Origin: SZUA-545 sp050297855
GTDB lineage: Bacteria; Campylobacterota; Campylobacteria; Campylobacterales; SZUA-545
Assembly: GCA_050297855.1 (NCBI GenBank)
Contig: JBNKTC010000006.1
Coordinates: 62,001-126,000 of the forward strand
Direction of reading: 5' to 3'
Length of the DNA stretch: 64,000 nucleotides
The notes beneath the pieces were generated by a model. The model was not told where the DNA came from. It saw nothing but the letters and a program-made list of their open reading frames with translations, and made no database searches. Every line of letters begins with the position of its first letter. The first letter of the stretch is position 1. The position numbers and the translations under genes were made by a program. This document shows, piece by piece, positions 1-7,714 of the stretch.

Positions 1-1
1 G

Positions 2-391
2 CCAAACCAGTATAAAAAGCCGGTGACGGTGGGTCTGGATACACGGATTATCCTCTATGTTCCCGATAAAAAAGCCTCCAATATCGTCCGGGAGTTCCTT
101 GATTCCAAGGGCCCGGGGTACGTTCCCGCAAGGAAGATGGCGGTCGTATCCGATCTCTCCAATGCTCCCAGCTTTGTCCGGACACTTTTTATTATTCCGG
201 GACTGAAGGCGTATGCGTATGATATGCTGGTGATCGAAGACGAGTTCTCGCCGGTTATCTTTGAGAGCGACCTGGAGAAGGTCTCGGTTATCAGGGTTGA
301 CAACGGCATCCAAAAAAGTGTACAAAAAGCTGCAACCAAAGAAGAACTGGACAGTCTCATAGAGAGCATCGCTTCTGCCAGGCAGAAGTAG
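2..391 (+). CDS. Unknown conserved protein, 5' end outside window
   Basis: The reading frame is open to the first base of the window (it reads PNQYKKP before the first GTG at 23), and there is no ribosome binding site before that GTG. The gene therefore very probably starts upstream and only its last 130 codons are seen. The visible part alternates short hydrophobic strands (RIILYVP, KMAVVSDLS, DMLVIEDE, KVSVIRVD) with charged helices, a pattern that suggests a compact alpha/beta fold of thioredoxin-like size. It ends in a charged helix. No catalytic motif or cysteine pair is visible and I do not recognise the family. It is followed 25 bp later by msrB on the same strand and may be cotranscribed with it. 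Confidence 0.75.
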   Translation, partial: PNQYKKPVTVGLDTRIILYVPDKKASNIVREFLDSKGPGYVPARKMAVVSDLSNAPSFVRTLFIIPGLKAYAYDMLVIEDEFSPVIFESDLEKVSVIRVDNGIQKSVQKAATKEELDSLIESIASARQK

Positions 392-416
392 TACCCAAGG
401 AAGAAGGAGAAGCGTG

Positions 417-809
417 ATGGAAAAGATCGTTAAGACCCCTGAAGAGTGGCGCGCCCAGCTCAGTGAGGAGGAGTTTCATGTCTGCCGGATGCACGGGACG
501 GAACCGGCATTTACCGGAGAGTATTGGGATGCCAAGACGGAGGGGGTTTACCACTGCCGCTGCTGCGGCGCACCGCTTTTTGAGTCGGAGGCAAAATACG
601 ATTCAGGGACGGGGTGGCCCAGTTTCTGGAAGCCGGTCAGTAAAGAGGCCGTGGAGTTTACCGTGGACAACTCCCACGGGATGGTCCGCACCGAAGTGCA
701 CTGTGGACGCTGCGACTGTCACCTGGGGCACGTCTTCCCCGACGGCCCTGCTCCTACCCACGAACGCTACTGCATCAACTCCGTCTCGATCAAGCTGGAA
801 ACGGAGTAA
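417..809 (+). CDS. msrB: Peptide-methionine (R)-S-oxide reductase MsrB
   Basis: Reduces the R epimer of methionine sulfoxide in proteins back to methionine, repairing oxidative damage. The 130-residue protein is full length for a single-domain MsrB and has no signal peptide, so it is probably cytoplasmic. Four zinc-binding cysteines are visible as C47/C50 (CRCC) and C96/C99 (CGRC). The catalytic cysteine is C119 in the family motif RYCINS, preceded by GTGWPSF and LGHVFPDGP. The residue corresponding to the usual resolving cysteine next to GWPSF is a threonine, so recycling probably uses thioredoxin directly. The ATG at 417 is preferred over the GTG at 414 because the strong AAGGAAGAAGGAGA site at 397-410 then lies at proper spacing. 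Confidence 0.95.
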   Translation: MEKIVKTPEEWRAQLSEEEFHVCRMHGTEPAFTGEYWDAKTEGVYHCRCCGAPLFESEAKYDSGTGWPSFWKPVSKEAVEFTVDNSHGMVRTEVHCGRCDCHLGHVFPDGPAPTHERYCINSVSIKLETE

Positions 810-817
810 TCCTCACC

Positions 818-1069
818 TTACGCACAGGAGGAGGGGGATGTTATTCTCCCCTTCTGGTGATAGGGGCACAAAAGCCCGATCTCCTGGACGACATCCAGTA
901 AATCTTCTTTTGTGATCATCTCATCTTTTGAAAGATCGTTCAGCAGAAAATTGACGCGTTGTGTCAAAAGGTCATAGGAGTTTGCCACCACAAGGCTTTT
1001 TATGATCTCAACGGGAAGTGTTTTGTTTCGGCAGATACTGTTGTGCACGCATGAATGACAGAGTGACAT
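818..1069 (-). CDS. Small cysteine-containing protein, unknown
   Basis: An 83-residue protein of unknown function. Its N-terminus carries a CHSCVHNSIC cluster and there is another cysteine in LLCPYH near residue 70, a spacing that could bind a metal, although this is inference. The middle is helical and charged. The start at 1069 (MSLCHSC) is chosen over the longer frame at 1093 because an AAAGGAG site sits directly upstream of it. The gene converges on msrB with only 8 bp between the stops. I do not recognise the family; it is soluble, with no membrane segment or signal peptide. Confidence 0.65.
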   Translation of the reverse strand: MSLCHSCVHNSICRNKTLPVEIIKSLVVANSYDLLTQRVNFLLNDLSKDEMITKEDLLDVVQEIGLLCPYHQKGRITSPSSCA

Positions 1070-1203
1070 GATAACTCCTTTGTATGGAAACATAAACAGG
1101 AAAACGAAACAGCGGAAGAGAGCAGTATATAAGAAAGATATGAGATTAATATGTCCTCGGGGATTTTATTCTCCTCATCCGGAGCTGTGGAGGGCGCAGG
1201 GTT

Positions 1204-1232
1204 AAGGAAGGGCGTTCCGGCCCTTTCCTTTT
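1204..1232. terminator. Hairpin with T-tract, likely bidirectional terminator
   Basis: AAGGAAGGGC at 1204-1213 pairs with GCCCTTTCCTT at 1220-1230 with one bulged base and a six-base loop, followed by TTTT on the + strand. It overlaps the stop codon of the leftward gene that ends at 1231, so it probably ends that transcript; the T-tract is better placed for rightward transcription. Confidence 0.5.
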
Positions 1233-1551
1233 AAGTGCTGTAGATGATCCCGATGGAGTCGAAGATGCTCTGGTATCCGGGGTCTTCGCAGCTGTAGATC
1301 CGGCCGTTGAACATGATATTGGTCACGTAATAGTCGGTGTTGATCTTTTTGGGCAGCATCTTGCCGAACTCTTTTTTTCGCTCCTCATCGCTGAACCACT
1401 CCTTGACCAGTTCCGAGAGGATCTCGTCGATATTGTCCGGATCGGTGTATTCGGGGATATCCAGCAGGAGGTTGTCGGGGTAGAACTCCTCGACGACGTT
1501 TCGGTTGGTGTTGTCGTACACGATGCCTTTCAGGCCCAGTACCAAAAGCAT
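1231..1551 (-). CDS. Small unknown protein downstream of yqaA-like gene
   Basis: A 106-residue soluble protein of unknown function. It opens with a hydrophobic strand (MLLVLGLKGIVYD) and continues as an acidic, mainly helical sequence ending SIGIIYST. The start at 1551 is preferred to the longer frame at 1590 because it has an AAGGATAG ribosome binding site and follows the stop of the YqaA-like gene (1556) by only 4 bp, so the two are almost certainly one operon. No cysteine cluster or known motif is visible beyond a single cysteine in SCEDPG. The name of the family is not known to me. Confidence 0.7.
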   Translation of the reverse strand: MLLVLGLKGIVYDNTNRNVVEEFYPDNLLLDIPEYTDPDNIDEILSELVKEWFSDEERKKEFGKMLPKKINTDYYVTNIMFNGRIYSCEDPGYQSIFDSIGIIYST

Positions 1552-1555
1552 GTTT

Positions 1556-1984
1556 CTATCCTTGTGTAAAGTAAATAAACGTAACGGCAATAAAGACGTA
1601 GCGCGCAGTTTTCGCGCACGCGACGATAAGGGTAAAAAACCTTACATCATACCTGGCCGCCCCCGCGATAAAGGTGAGGGGATCGCCGATAAGGGGCATC
1701 CACGAAAGCAGCAGGGCATAAGCCCCGTACTTCTCAAATATCATGTGGGATCGTTCCGCCCGTTTCCGGCTGACGTACCCTTTATCGACAATATAGGCAA
1801 ACCCCTTAAGTCCCAGGTAGTAATTTACCAGGGCCCCCAATGTGTTCCCCACCGAGGCGACAGCCACCAGCAGGGCAGCGATGCCCCCCGCATCGATCAG
1901 GTAGAGCAGCACTCCTTCGCTCCCCATGGGGAAGAGCGTCGCAGAGATCAGGGCGGTCAAAAAGAGTGTCAGGTAATCATGCAT
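1556..1984 (-). CDS. YqaA-family (DedA-like) inner-membrane protein
   Basis: A 142-residue membrane protein of the YqaA/DedA-related group (SNARE-associated Golgi fold), members of which are thought to move or flip phospholipids or support envelope homeostasis; the exact substrate is unknown. Hydrophobic segments lie at about residues 5-25, 30-55, 85-105 and 115-140. Family-like landmarks are the N-terminal FPMGSEGVLLYL, the glycine-rich GNTLGALVNYYLG, and WMPLIGDPLTFIAGA with its conserved Gly-Asp-Pro. The ATG at 1984 has no ribosome binding site: a TATAAT box ends only 5 bp upstream of it, and an in-frame TAA lies just before, so the mRNA is probably leaderless. Confidence 0.85.
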   Translation of the reverse strand: MHDYLTLFLTALISATLFPMGSEGVLLYLIDAGGIAALLVAVASVGNTLGALVNYYLGLKGFAYIVDKGYVSRKRAERSHMIFEKYGAYALLLSWMPLIGDPLTFIAGAARYDVRFFTLIVACAKTARYVFIAVTFIYFTQG

Positions 1985-1989
1985 AGGGG

Positions 1990-1995
1990 ATTATA
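1990..1995 (-). promoter_or_regulatory. -10 box placed for a leaderless mRNA (yqaA-like gene)
   Basis: Read leftward, TATAAT is followed by CCCCT and then the ATG at 1984. With the usual 5-8 nt from the -10 box to the first transcribed base, transcription would begin at or beside the A of the start codon. Confidence 0.55.
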
Positions 1996-2004
1996 GGAAA
2001 AAAA

Positions 2005-3468
2005 TCATATATCCATCGTATGGAGCCGCACCGGCTGCATGATCCCTTTGAGTTTTGTTTCGGAAACGAAGGCGGTCTTAAAGTATTCGGGGAGCCTTTC
2101 GGCAAACGTCTGGCTGAAAAGGATCGCTTTGCCAAGCTGTTTGGTCTCCTGCTCAATACGGGATGCGATATTGACGGGGGCACCGATGACGGTGAACTCC
2201 AGCCGCTCTTCGCTTCCGAGATAGCCCGCGGTCACCTCCCCGGCATGGATACCGATGCCGTTGTCCAGTTCGGGCAGTCCCTTCTCCTTCAGACGTGCGT
2301 TAAGGGAGGCCAGGCGGGAACGCATGGCGGCCGCCGTTTCATAGGCGCGCCGTTCCGCCTCGTGGGTATCGGGAATGCCGAAGACCGCCATGATCGCATC
2401 GCCGATGAATTTGTCCACGAGGCCGCCATGTTCGTTGACCGCACCTACCATCTCGACGAAATATTCGTTTAACAACGTGATCAGCCGGTCCGGCGGCATC
2501 GATTCGGAGAGTTCGGTAAAGTTGCGGATGTCGGCCATCAGGATCACGGCGTAGCGGCGCTGGCCGCCCAGGGTGATCTGCCCCTCGGTACTGATAAACT
2601 CCTTGATAAAGTTTTCGGCAATGGCGGGATCGACGAATTTCCCGAACGCCTCTTTGATCTTCTCCCGGTTTGCCAGACCCGCAGCCATGGCGTTGATCCC
2701 CTGGGAGATCTCACCCAGTTCGTCGGAGCGGTCGACCCGGATGACGGTGGCAAAGTTGCCCGACTCGATCGCCTGGACGCCGTCGACGATCCGTGTCGTA
2801 TCCTCCCGCAGCATCCGTCCGAAGAGCAGGGCGATCAAAAGGGCGGTGGAAAGGAAGAGCCCGCCGATATAGAGCACTTCCACCAGTACTTTGTGCTGCA
2901 GGATCTTCTCGTAGTCGTAGCGGGCGATGATCAGTACCAGGGTCACCGTCGGCGCCATCGTAAAGAGGAAGAAACTCTCCAGGATACGCCGCGAGATACG
3001 TTCGGAGAAGTCGTAGCTTCCCGGGCTGTGGGGGATACGTTTGTAGCGGTATTCGAAGAGGATATACTCAAGCTGGGCAAGGATACCGCCGCCCAGGACC
3101 CAGTAGCTGCTGAGCAGCTTCAGGTGGCTGGCCAGGGGAAAATCGGTGTAGCGGATGGAGTGGAGTGTCAGGGCCACGACCCCGGCCAGGAGCCAGGAGA
3201 TGATGGAGAGGTAGTATCCCTGACGCGGCAGCGAGACGTTTTTCCACGGCCTGTCATAGAGATGGTTAAGGATCTCACGGAACGCGATATGAAAAAGGAA
3301 TACGATGCTGAGGTTGATGACGATCTCAGAGACAAAAAGGCCGTCGATAAAGGGGCAGACGTTGGTGCAGTAGGTCTGTACAAAGAGCAGGGTGGAGAGG
3401 GAAGAGAGATAGAGAAAAAGACGGATCTTCGGTGAGATCAGATCCGTCAGGGTCAGTTGCTTATCCAT
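2005..3468 (-). CDS. Membrane-bound class III adenylate/guanylate cyclase with HAMP domain
   Basis: Likely makes a cyclic nucleotide (cAMP or cGMP) in response to a membrane signal. The 487-residue protein has about six hydrophobic segments in residues 15-215, a HAMP linker at about 210-262 (RIVDGVQAIESGNFATVIRVD, DELGEISQGINAMA), and a C-terminal class III cyclase domain. Both metal-binding aspartates are present, in LMADIRNFTE and KFIGDAIMAVFG, and the lysine of LVDKFIGD and the threonine of EFTVIGAPVN fit adenylate rather than guanylate specificity, though this is only inference. The transition-state Asn and Arg are in VNIASRIE. The gene stands alone on the minus strand with its own AAGGAG site. 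No cAMP receptor gene is visible in the window. Confidence 0.9.
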   Translation of the reverse strand: MDKQLTLTDLISPKIRLFLYLSSLSTLLFVQTYCTNVCPFIDGLFVSEIVINLSIVFLFHIAFREILNHLYDRPWKNVSLPRQGYYLSIISWLLAGVVALTLHSIRYTDFPLASHLKLLSSYWVLGGGILAQLEYILFEYRYKRIPHSPGSYDFSERISRRILESFFLFTMAPTVTLVLIIARYDYEKILQHKVLVEVLYIGGLFLSTALLIALLFGRMLREDTTRIVDGVQAIESGNFATVIRVDRSDELGEISQGINAMAAGLANREKIKEAFGKFVDPAIAENFIKEFISTEGQITLGGQRRYAVILMADIRNFTELSESMPPDRLITLLNEYFVEMVGAVNEHGGLVDKFIGDAIMAVFGIPDTHEAERRAYETAAAMRSRLASLNARLKEKGLPELDNGIGIHAGEVTAGYLGSEERLEFTVIGAPVNIASRIEQETKQLGKAILFSQTFAERLPEYFKTAFVSETKLKGIMQPVRLHTMDI

Positions 3469-3528
3469 GGGATTTCACTCCTTACCAATGAATAACCCAT
3501 CATAACAAAAAATTATTGTATCGGAGGT

Positions 3529-3548
3529 CCGGGAGTTCAAACTCCCGG
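3529..3548. terminator. Perfect inverted repeat between two leftward genes
   Basis: CCGGGAGTT and AACTCCCGG are separated by two bases (effectively an 8-bp stem with a four-base loop). It lies 27 bp beyond the stop of the upstream lipoprotein gene at 3576. There is no immediate T-run on the minus strand (an ATTTTTT follows about 14 bases on), so termination is likely but not certain. Confidence 0.5.
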
Positions 3549-3575
3549 TGAGTAGGAGGGGTAAGGTCAGGGTGA

Positions 3576-4592
3576 TCAGAGACTCCACGAATCCCATGAG
3601 ATCGTATTCTGTTCATCCCACGATCCGTTTCGGTCGGCATCGATGGATATCTGGAGGATGTTCGGTGCCGTGACGTTGAGTTCGATCAAGCCGCTGTCTT
3701 TGCCCAAAAGGCGTTCTGTTCCACTGTAGACGGTATTCGTACACACCTCTTCGATCAACGGAGTCCGGCTGCTGTCCCAGGATGTGTCCACCGTCAGGTA
3801 TTCACTGAAGTCGTTAAAGTAGATGGTCCCTTTTGAGAGGTAGCTGTATTCGTACGTCGTATTGGCTTCCCATACCGTCTCATTGGTATCGACAAAGGCA
3901 AAACTCCGGTCGGTTTCACTGTTGTAACCGATAAGGGTATAGTTAAAGTGCGTACCTTCCGTTCCCAGATCGGGTGAAGGGGCATATGCGATATAGCTTC
4001 CGCTTTTGATTGTCCCATTGCTGACGCTAAGATCACCTTGCATAGTACACTTGATATACGTGATGGTGTAGTTGTTGGAGGGATTACTGTTCCCTTCACA
4101 GTGCATGGTTCCGTGCTGCTGGGTCATGTCCGGGTTACCGCATACGTCCGTGTCCGAATCGTCTTTATAGTGGTCATAGACAAGATCCATTACAAAATCC
4201 CCCGTCGTGGTGTTGAGGGTCGTATTCCGTGTAAAGGTTCCGTCGATATTCCCTTCGAAGATGTCTTCGCGTGAACTCTCATCCGCCGCACTGGTGAGCT
4301 GCTTTCCGCGAGGCAGAAGATCTCCGATGTTTAGCGAACCGAGCAGGTCGTGCCGGAGCATGTCCAACTGATGTGAACCGTTTCTGCTACTTTGGAGCGA
4401 TTTGCTCTCACCGTAGACATTGAGGTACCCATTGACCGTTTCCATGGTCACTTCGGCCGGCTCGGCCGTTTCGATCTTGTCCCATTCCGTTTCACCCGAT
4501 GTATCCGAGTCACTGCTGCTCTGGCATCCGGTCATGAGGACCGATGCGACTGTCAAAAATATCCATAGATGTAGTTTTTTTCTGTTCTTCAC
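3576..4592 (-). CDS. Secreted lipoprotein, unknown function
   Basis: A 338-residue predicted lipoprotein. The N-terminus MKNRKKLHLWIFLTVASVL is a classic signal peptide and is followed by a lipobox LMTGC with the lipidated cysteine at about residue 23, then a Ser/Asp-rich tether. The rest is polar and rich in Thr, Asn, Ser and Tyr with alternating short strands, which suggests a beta-rich extracytoplasmic domain. Cysteines at VCGNPD, MHCEGN, IKCTMQ and EVCTNT could form disulfides. I do not recognise any enzymatic motif. It has no obvious operon partner: the upstream region is divergent from the arylamine acetyltransferase gene. Confidence 0.8.
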   Translation of the reverse strand: MKNRKKLHLWIFLTVASVLMTGCQSSSDSDTSGETEWDKIETAEPAEVTMETVNGYLNVYGESKSLQSSRNGSHQLDMLRHDLLGSLNIGDLLPRGKQLTSAADESSREDIFEGNIDGTFTRNTTLNTTTGDFVMDLVYDHYKDDSDTDVCGNPDMTQQHGTMHCEGNSNPSNNYTITYIKCTMQGDLSVSNGTIKSGSYIAYAPSPDLGTEGTHFNYTLIGYNSETDRSFAFVDTNETVWEANTTYEYSYLSKGTIYFNDFSEYLTVDTSWDSSRTPLIEEVCTNTVYSGTERLLGKDSGLIELNVTAPNILQISIDADRNGSWDEQNTISWDSWSL

Positions 4593-4752
4593 CGTTACTC
4601 CTTACTTTAGTGGTTTGAGAATACGGGATATTATCCTGTTGGAAATAAATTAATTATTATTTTTAAAACGGTGTAAATGCAAAATAAACAGAGCGCTTAA
4701 AAGGAGTATAAAGTGCGTGTCGGTGTGTAGTCTGGAAATATTTTTCATCCGC

Positions 4753-4758
4753 TATAAT
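4753..4758 (+). promoter_or_regulatory. -10 box of the arylamine N-acetyltransferase gene
   Basis: TATAAT in the context GCTATAATACTT, 21 bp before the chosen ATG at 4780. No -35 hexamer is recognisable, but the upstream sequence is T-rich, as is typical of sigma-70 promoters in Campylobacterota. Confidence 0.6.
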
Positions 4759-4779
4759 ACTTTTAAAAAGGGGTCTTTA

Positions 4780-5550
4780 ATGCAGGCAAAAAACTTCGAG
4801 CTTTCGGACTATCTGGAACGGATCGGTTTCACCGGAGAAATTAGAACCGATCGGGATACCCTGTCTGCTTTGATGCGTGCCCAGCTCTATACCGTACCCT
4901 TTGAGAACGCCGACGTCTGGCACGGAAAGATCGTCTCTCTGGTGCCGGAGGATATCGTGGAGAAGATCGTGCATAAAGGCCGGGGCGGTTATTGCTACGA
5001 AGTGAACGGTCTCTTCTGCATGGCCCTGGAGGCGATCGGGTTTAGCTATACGATGCTGGCGGCCCGTCCCCGGTTTAACTACACCGAACGCCGTCCCAAG
5101 ACCCATATGGTCCTGCGGGTCGATATCGGGAGCGATTTCTACCTCTGTGACCTCGGGTTCGGCGGGTACGGTCTGCGCGAACCGGTCAATATCACCCGCC
5201 TTCCTGCCGAGGTGCAGCAGGGGCCCGACCGTTTCCGTGTCTCCCGGATGAACGACCTGGAGTATCTGCTCCAGGTAGAGATGGAGGGGGAGTGGACCGA
5301 CCTCTATAGCTTCGACCTGATCCCCCAAGAGTGGATCGACTACACGCTGCCCAACTACTTCAACTCCACGTCGCCCGATACCATCTTTACGAAGAAGAAG
5401 CTGGCGATCCTCCAGACCCCGATGGGACGGAAGTTCCTGGTAGACAACGAGCTGAAGATCCTCTCCCCCGCCGGGGTGGAGGTACGGGAAGTCTCCGACG
5501 AAAGGTGCGGGGAGCTTTTAAAAGAGGAGTTCGGGATCAGGTTTTCCTGA
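4780..5550 (+). CDS. Arylamine N-acetyltransferase (NAT family)
   Basis: Transfers an acetyl group from acetyl-CoA to arylamines or hydrazines; in bacteria the natural substrate is often unknown. The 256-residue length is typical for bacterial NATs. The cysteine-histidine-aspartate triad is visible: C72 in RGGYCYEVNG, H109 in PKTHMVLRV and D124 in YLCDLGFGG. The signature RAQLYTVPFEN lies near residue 33. The ATG at 4780 is preferred over an upstream start at 4717 because the AAAAGGGG site at 4766-4773 and the promoter lie between the two. It converges with the small-protein pair on the other strand with zero spacing (shared TGATCA at 5548-5553). Confidence 0.93.
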   Translation: MQAKNFELSDYLERIGFTGEIRTDRDTLSALMRAQLYTVPFENADVWHGKIVSLVPEDIVEKIVHKGRGGYCYEVNGLFCMALEAIGFSYTMLAARPRFNYTERRPKTHMVLRVDIGSDFYLCDLGFGGYGLREPVNITRLPAEVQQGPDRFRVSRMNDLEYLLQVEMEGEWTDLYSFDLIPQEWIDYTLPNYFNSTSPDTIFTKKKLAILQTPMGRKFLVDNELKILSPAGVEVREVSDERCGELLKEEFGIRFS

Positions 5551-5757
5551 TCACTCCCCGTCGTGGGAGAGGCGGGTACGGTAATCTTCAAAGATGATCG
5601 TGCGGTACTCGTCCACGGTCTTCTTATGCTCTTCGATGAGTGCCTGCTGTTTTTCCAGCATCACCTGCTGGGAGGCGACGCACCCTTCGAGTTTGTACCA
5701 CAGTCCCGCGGCGATCATAAGGGCAAGTCCGGTTATGGTGAGTTCGCGCTTGGTCAT
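5551..5757 (-). CDS. Small single-span membrane protein with coiled coil
   Basis: A 68-residue protein with one membrane span at about residues 7-21 (LTITGLALMIAAGLW) followed by a charged helical stretch (QQVMLEKQQALIEEHKKTV) likely to form a coiled coil. The topology would place a short N-terminus in the cytoplasm and the helix in the periplasm, by analogy. Its start overlaps the stop of the upstream gene by 4 bp, so it is translationally coupled to that secreted protein. Function unknown. Confidence 0.7.
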   Translation of the reverse strand: MTKRELTITGLALMIAAGLWYKLEGCVASQQVMLEKQQALIEEHKKTVDEYRTIIFEDYRTRLSHDGE

Positions 5758-6017
5758 TGTCCGCCTCCCTCGCCGGCCAGCTCTTTGATACGCGCCTGGC
5801 AGCCTTTTTCAAAACTGCCGGGATCACAGCTTCGGATCCTGCTCTCAAAAAACTCTCCCCGTGCCGTACACTCCTGCAGCTTCTCCTCTTTCGGAGCGGC
5901 GGGCATATCCTTGACGATGTCTTCGGCGGTCTGTCTCCCTTCCAGGGAACAATCGCGTGCCAGGAGGGGCATGATGGTAAAGAGTATGAATATAAATATT
6001 CGGAAATAGCGTTGCAT
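5754..6017 (-). CDS. Small secreted protein, unknown
   Basis: An 87-residue protein with a clear signal peptide (MQRYFRIFIFILFTIMPLLA, cleavage likely before or after RDCS). The mature part holds four cysteines (DCSLEG, QECTARG, RSCDPG, KGCQAR), evenly spaced and likely paired as disulfides in the periplasm. It ends in a Gly-rich tail. The stop overlaps the next gene by 4 bp. A GGAGCA site precedes the ATG. No known family is recognised; the pair may form a small envelope complex. Confidence 0.7.
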   Translation of the reverse strand: MQRYFRIFIFILFTIMPLLARDCSLEGRQTAEDIVKDMPAAPKEEKLQECTARGEFFESRIRSCDPGSFEKGCQARIKELAGEGGGQ

Positions 6018-6174
6018 CGGTGCTCCTTTTGAGCGGGGTTTGGGGTTCGGAACGATCGGAAAGAAAAGGGATACGGGAAAAACGGGAAGTTTACGGAAAG
6101 ATAGGTACCATCATTGTGAAATATCCATTAAGTTTAGATAAAATCGCTTGAGAAACACGCAAAAGGGGGAGCAG

Positions 6175-6471
6175 ATGAATCCGGCAAAGGTGGTACGCGA
6201 AACGACAAAAAAGCTGACCGACCTGCCCAACGTCGGCAAGACGGTGGCCAAGGACCTGGAGCTGATCGGTATCCATACGCCCGAAGCACTCATCGGCAAA
6301 GACCCCCTTCTGCTATATCGCAGCCTCTGCGATGCGACGGGTACGGTGCATGACCCCTGCATGCTGGATGTGCTGATGTCCGTCGTAGACTATATGAACG
6401 GCGGCGAGCCGCAGGTGTGGTGGGCCTATACTAAGGAGCGTAAGCGGATGATGCAGGAGGCAAGGCGGTGA
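6175..6471 (+). CDS. Helix-hairpin-helix protein, Cdd1/'pathogenicity locus' family
   Basis: A 98-residue protein matching the small HhH family known as Cdd1 or 'pathogenicity locus' protein. The HhH DNA-binding signature is visible in TDLPNVGKTVAKDLELIGI, followed by the family's conserved core HTPEALIGKDPLLLYRSLC and the C-terminal MNGGEPQVWWAYTKERK. Helix-hairpin-helix modules usually bind DNA without sequence specificity; the precise role of this family is unknown. The start at 6175 has an AAAAGGGGGAG site just upstream; the ATG at 6148 has none. It is the first gene of a four-gene run with 4-bp overlaps. Confidence 0.85.
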   Translation: MNPAKVVRETTKKLTDLPNVGKTVAKDLELIGIHTPEALIGKDPLLLYRSLCDATGTVHDPCMLDVLMSVVDYMNGGEPQVWWAYTKERKRMMQEARR

Positions 6472-7100
6472 ACCTCAAAAAACTCAAAGCGGCCGAAGCG
6501 TATTTTTTCAGTCTCTATCCCGACGGCTTCGATGACCCCGAGATGCTGAAGGTCGCCAAGAAGCATCGCCTGGGCAAGATGAGCGAAAAGGTCCACGACT
6601 ATTTCCGTCCCGGGGCGTTTGATGATCCCTTCGGGGTCGTAGAGAACATGGCCAAGATTATCAGTGCGTCGTCCATGATCTCCCTTTTTGACAAACCCAA
6701 GTTTAAAAACGCCTGCGCCCTGATGCGGAGCGAGGAGAAGGAGCTGCTGGCACTGGGGCTCGGGGAGATGCTCCACGGTGTACAGGCCAACGGGTTTGAG
6801 ATGATGGTGGAGATCCTGGCGGAGCGGAAGCTGGCCAAGTGGCCGTTGATGACGATCATTCCCGTCTACTACGCACCGCTCAAAGAGATATTTGTCAAAC
6901 CGACGACGACCAAGGCGGTGCTGAAGAGCTTCGAGATCGAGGGACTGCTCTATAAGCCCAGACCCAGTTATGAATTTTATGCACACTATAAAAAGGTACT
7001 GGAGACGATGAAAAAACATGTCGATCCCTCACTCTCCAAAGTAAGCAATGCCGCCTTTACGGGCTTTTTGATGATGGGGATGAAAGGATCGGAAGAGTGA
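6468..7100 (+). CDS. Conserved protein of unknown function
   Basis: A 210-residue soluble protein beginning with GTG that overlaps the upstream HhH gene by 4 bp (GTGA). Landmarks are SLYPDGFDDPEM near the N-terminus, the helical MRSEEKELLALGLGEMLHG in the middle and PRPSYEFYAHYKKVLETM towards the end. It is predominantly alpha-helical with no membrane segment and no recognisable catalytic motif. Tight coupling to an HhH protein and an FAH-family enzyme suggests a shared, still undefined, pathway. Confidence 0.75.
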   Translation: MNLKKLKAAEAYFFSLYPDGFDDPEMLKVAKKHRLGKMSEKVHDYFRPGAFDDPFGVVENMAKIISASSMISLFDKPKFKNACALMRSEEKELLALGLGEMLHGVQANGFEMMVEILAERKLAKWPLMTIIPVYYAPLKEIFVKPTTTKAVLKSFEIEGLLYKPRPSYEFYAHYKKVLETMKKHVDPSLSKVSNAAFTGFLMMGMKGSEE

Positions 7101-7714
7101 AAAGGGTTCGGTTTGAGGGGAGAGAGGTCTCGCCTTCGAAAGTCGTCTGTATCGGGCGCAACTACGTCGAGCATATCCACGAACTGGGTAACGAGATCCC
7201 CTCTTCCATGGTGGTCTTTAACAAACCCAACTCCGCGATCAGCGACACGCTTTACTATGTCAGCGAGGAGTGCCGCTTCGAGGGGGAGATCTGTTTTCTG
7301 ATCGAAAACGGGGCTTTCGCAGGGATCGGCTTCGGCCTTGACCTGACCAAGGCCGACATCCAAAACCACCTCAAGACCAAAGGCCTGCCGTGGGAGCGGG
7401 CCAAGGGGTTTGACGGCTCGGCGGTTCTGAGCCGGTTTGCCAAGCTCGAGTCTCCCCTGGAGAGCCTGCGGATGGAGCTGTGGAAAAATGACGTCTTGCA
7501 GCAGTTCGCCGATTATGACCTGATGATCTATAAACCGGGGCCGATGCTGGAAGAGATCAAAAGCTTCATGAGCCTCGAAGACGGCGACATCATCATGTCC
7601 GGGACCCCCAAGGGGGTGGGGAATTACCGTATCGGCGACCGTTTCACCGGTAAGATCTATGCAGGCGATACCCTGCTGCTGGAACAGACCTGGGTGGCGA
7701 AGGGTAGAATGTGA
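7097..7714 (+). CDS. Fumarylacetoacetate hydrolase (FAH) family protein
   Basis: A 205-residue enzyme of the FAH superfamily, whose members hydrolyse or decarboxylate small acylpyruvate-like acids using a divalent metal. The metal-site pattern is visible: CIGRNYVEHI near the N-terminus, RFEGEICFLI (Glu ligands), then AKGFDGSAVLSRF (Asp), and the family signature MSGTPKGVGNYRIGD. Overlaps both neighbours by 4 bp, as expected for coupled translation. Acylpyruvase or oxaloacetate decarboxylase activity is the most likely function by family size; the true substrate cannot be read from the sequence. Confidence 0.9.
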   Translation: MKRVRFEGREVSPSKVVCIGRNYVEHIHELGNEIPSSMVVFNKPNSAISDTLYYVSEECRFEGEICFLIENGAFAGIGFGLDLTKADIQNHLKTKGLPWERAKGFDGSAVLSRFAKLESPLESLRMELWKNDVLQQFADYDLMIYKPGPMLEEIKSFMSLEDGDIIMSGTPKGVGNYRIGDRFTGKIYAGDTLLLEQTWVAKGRM

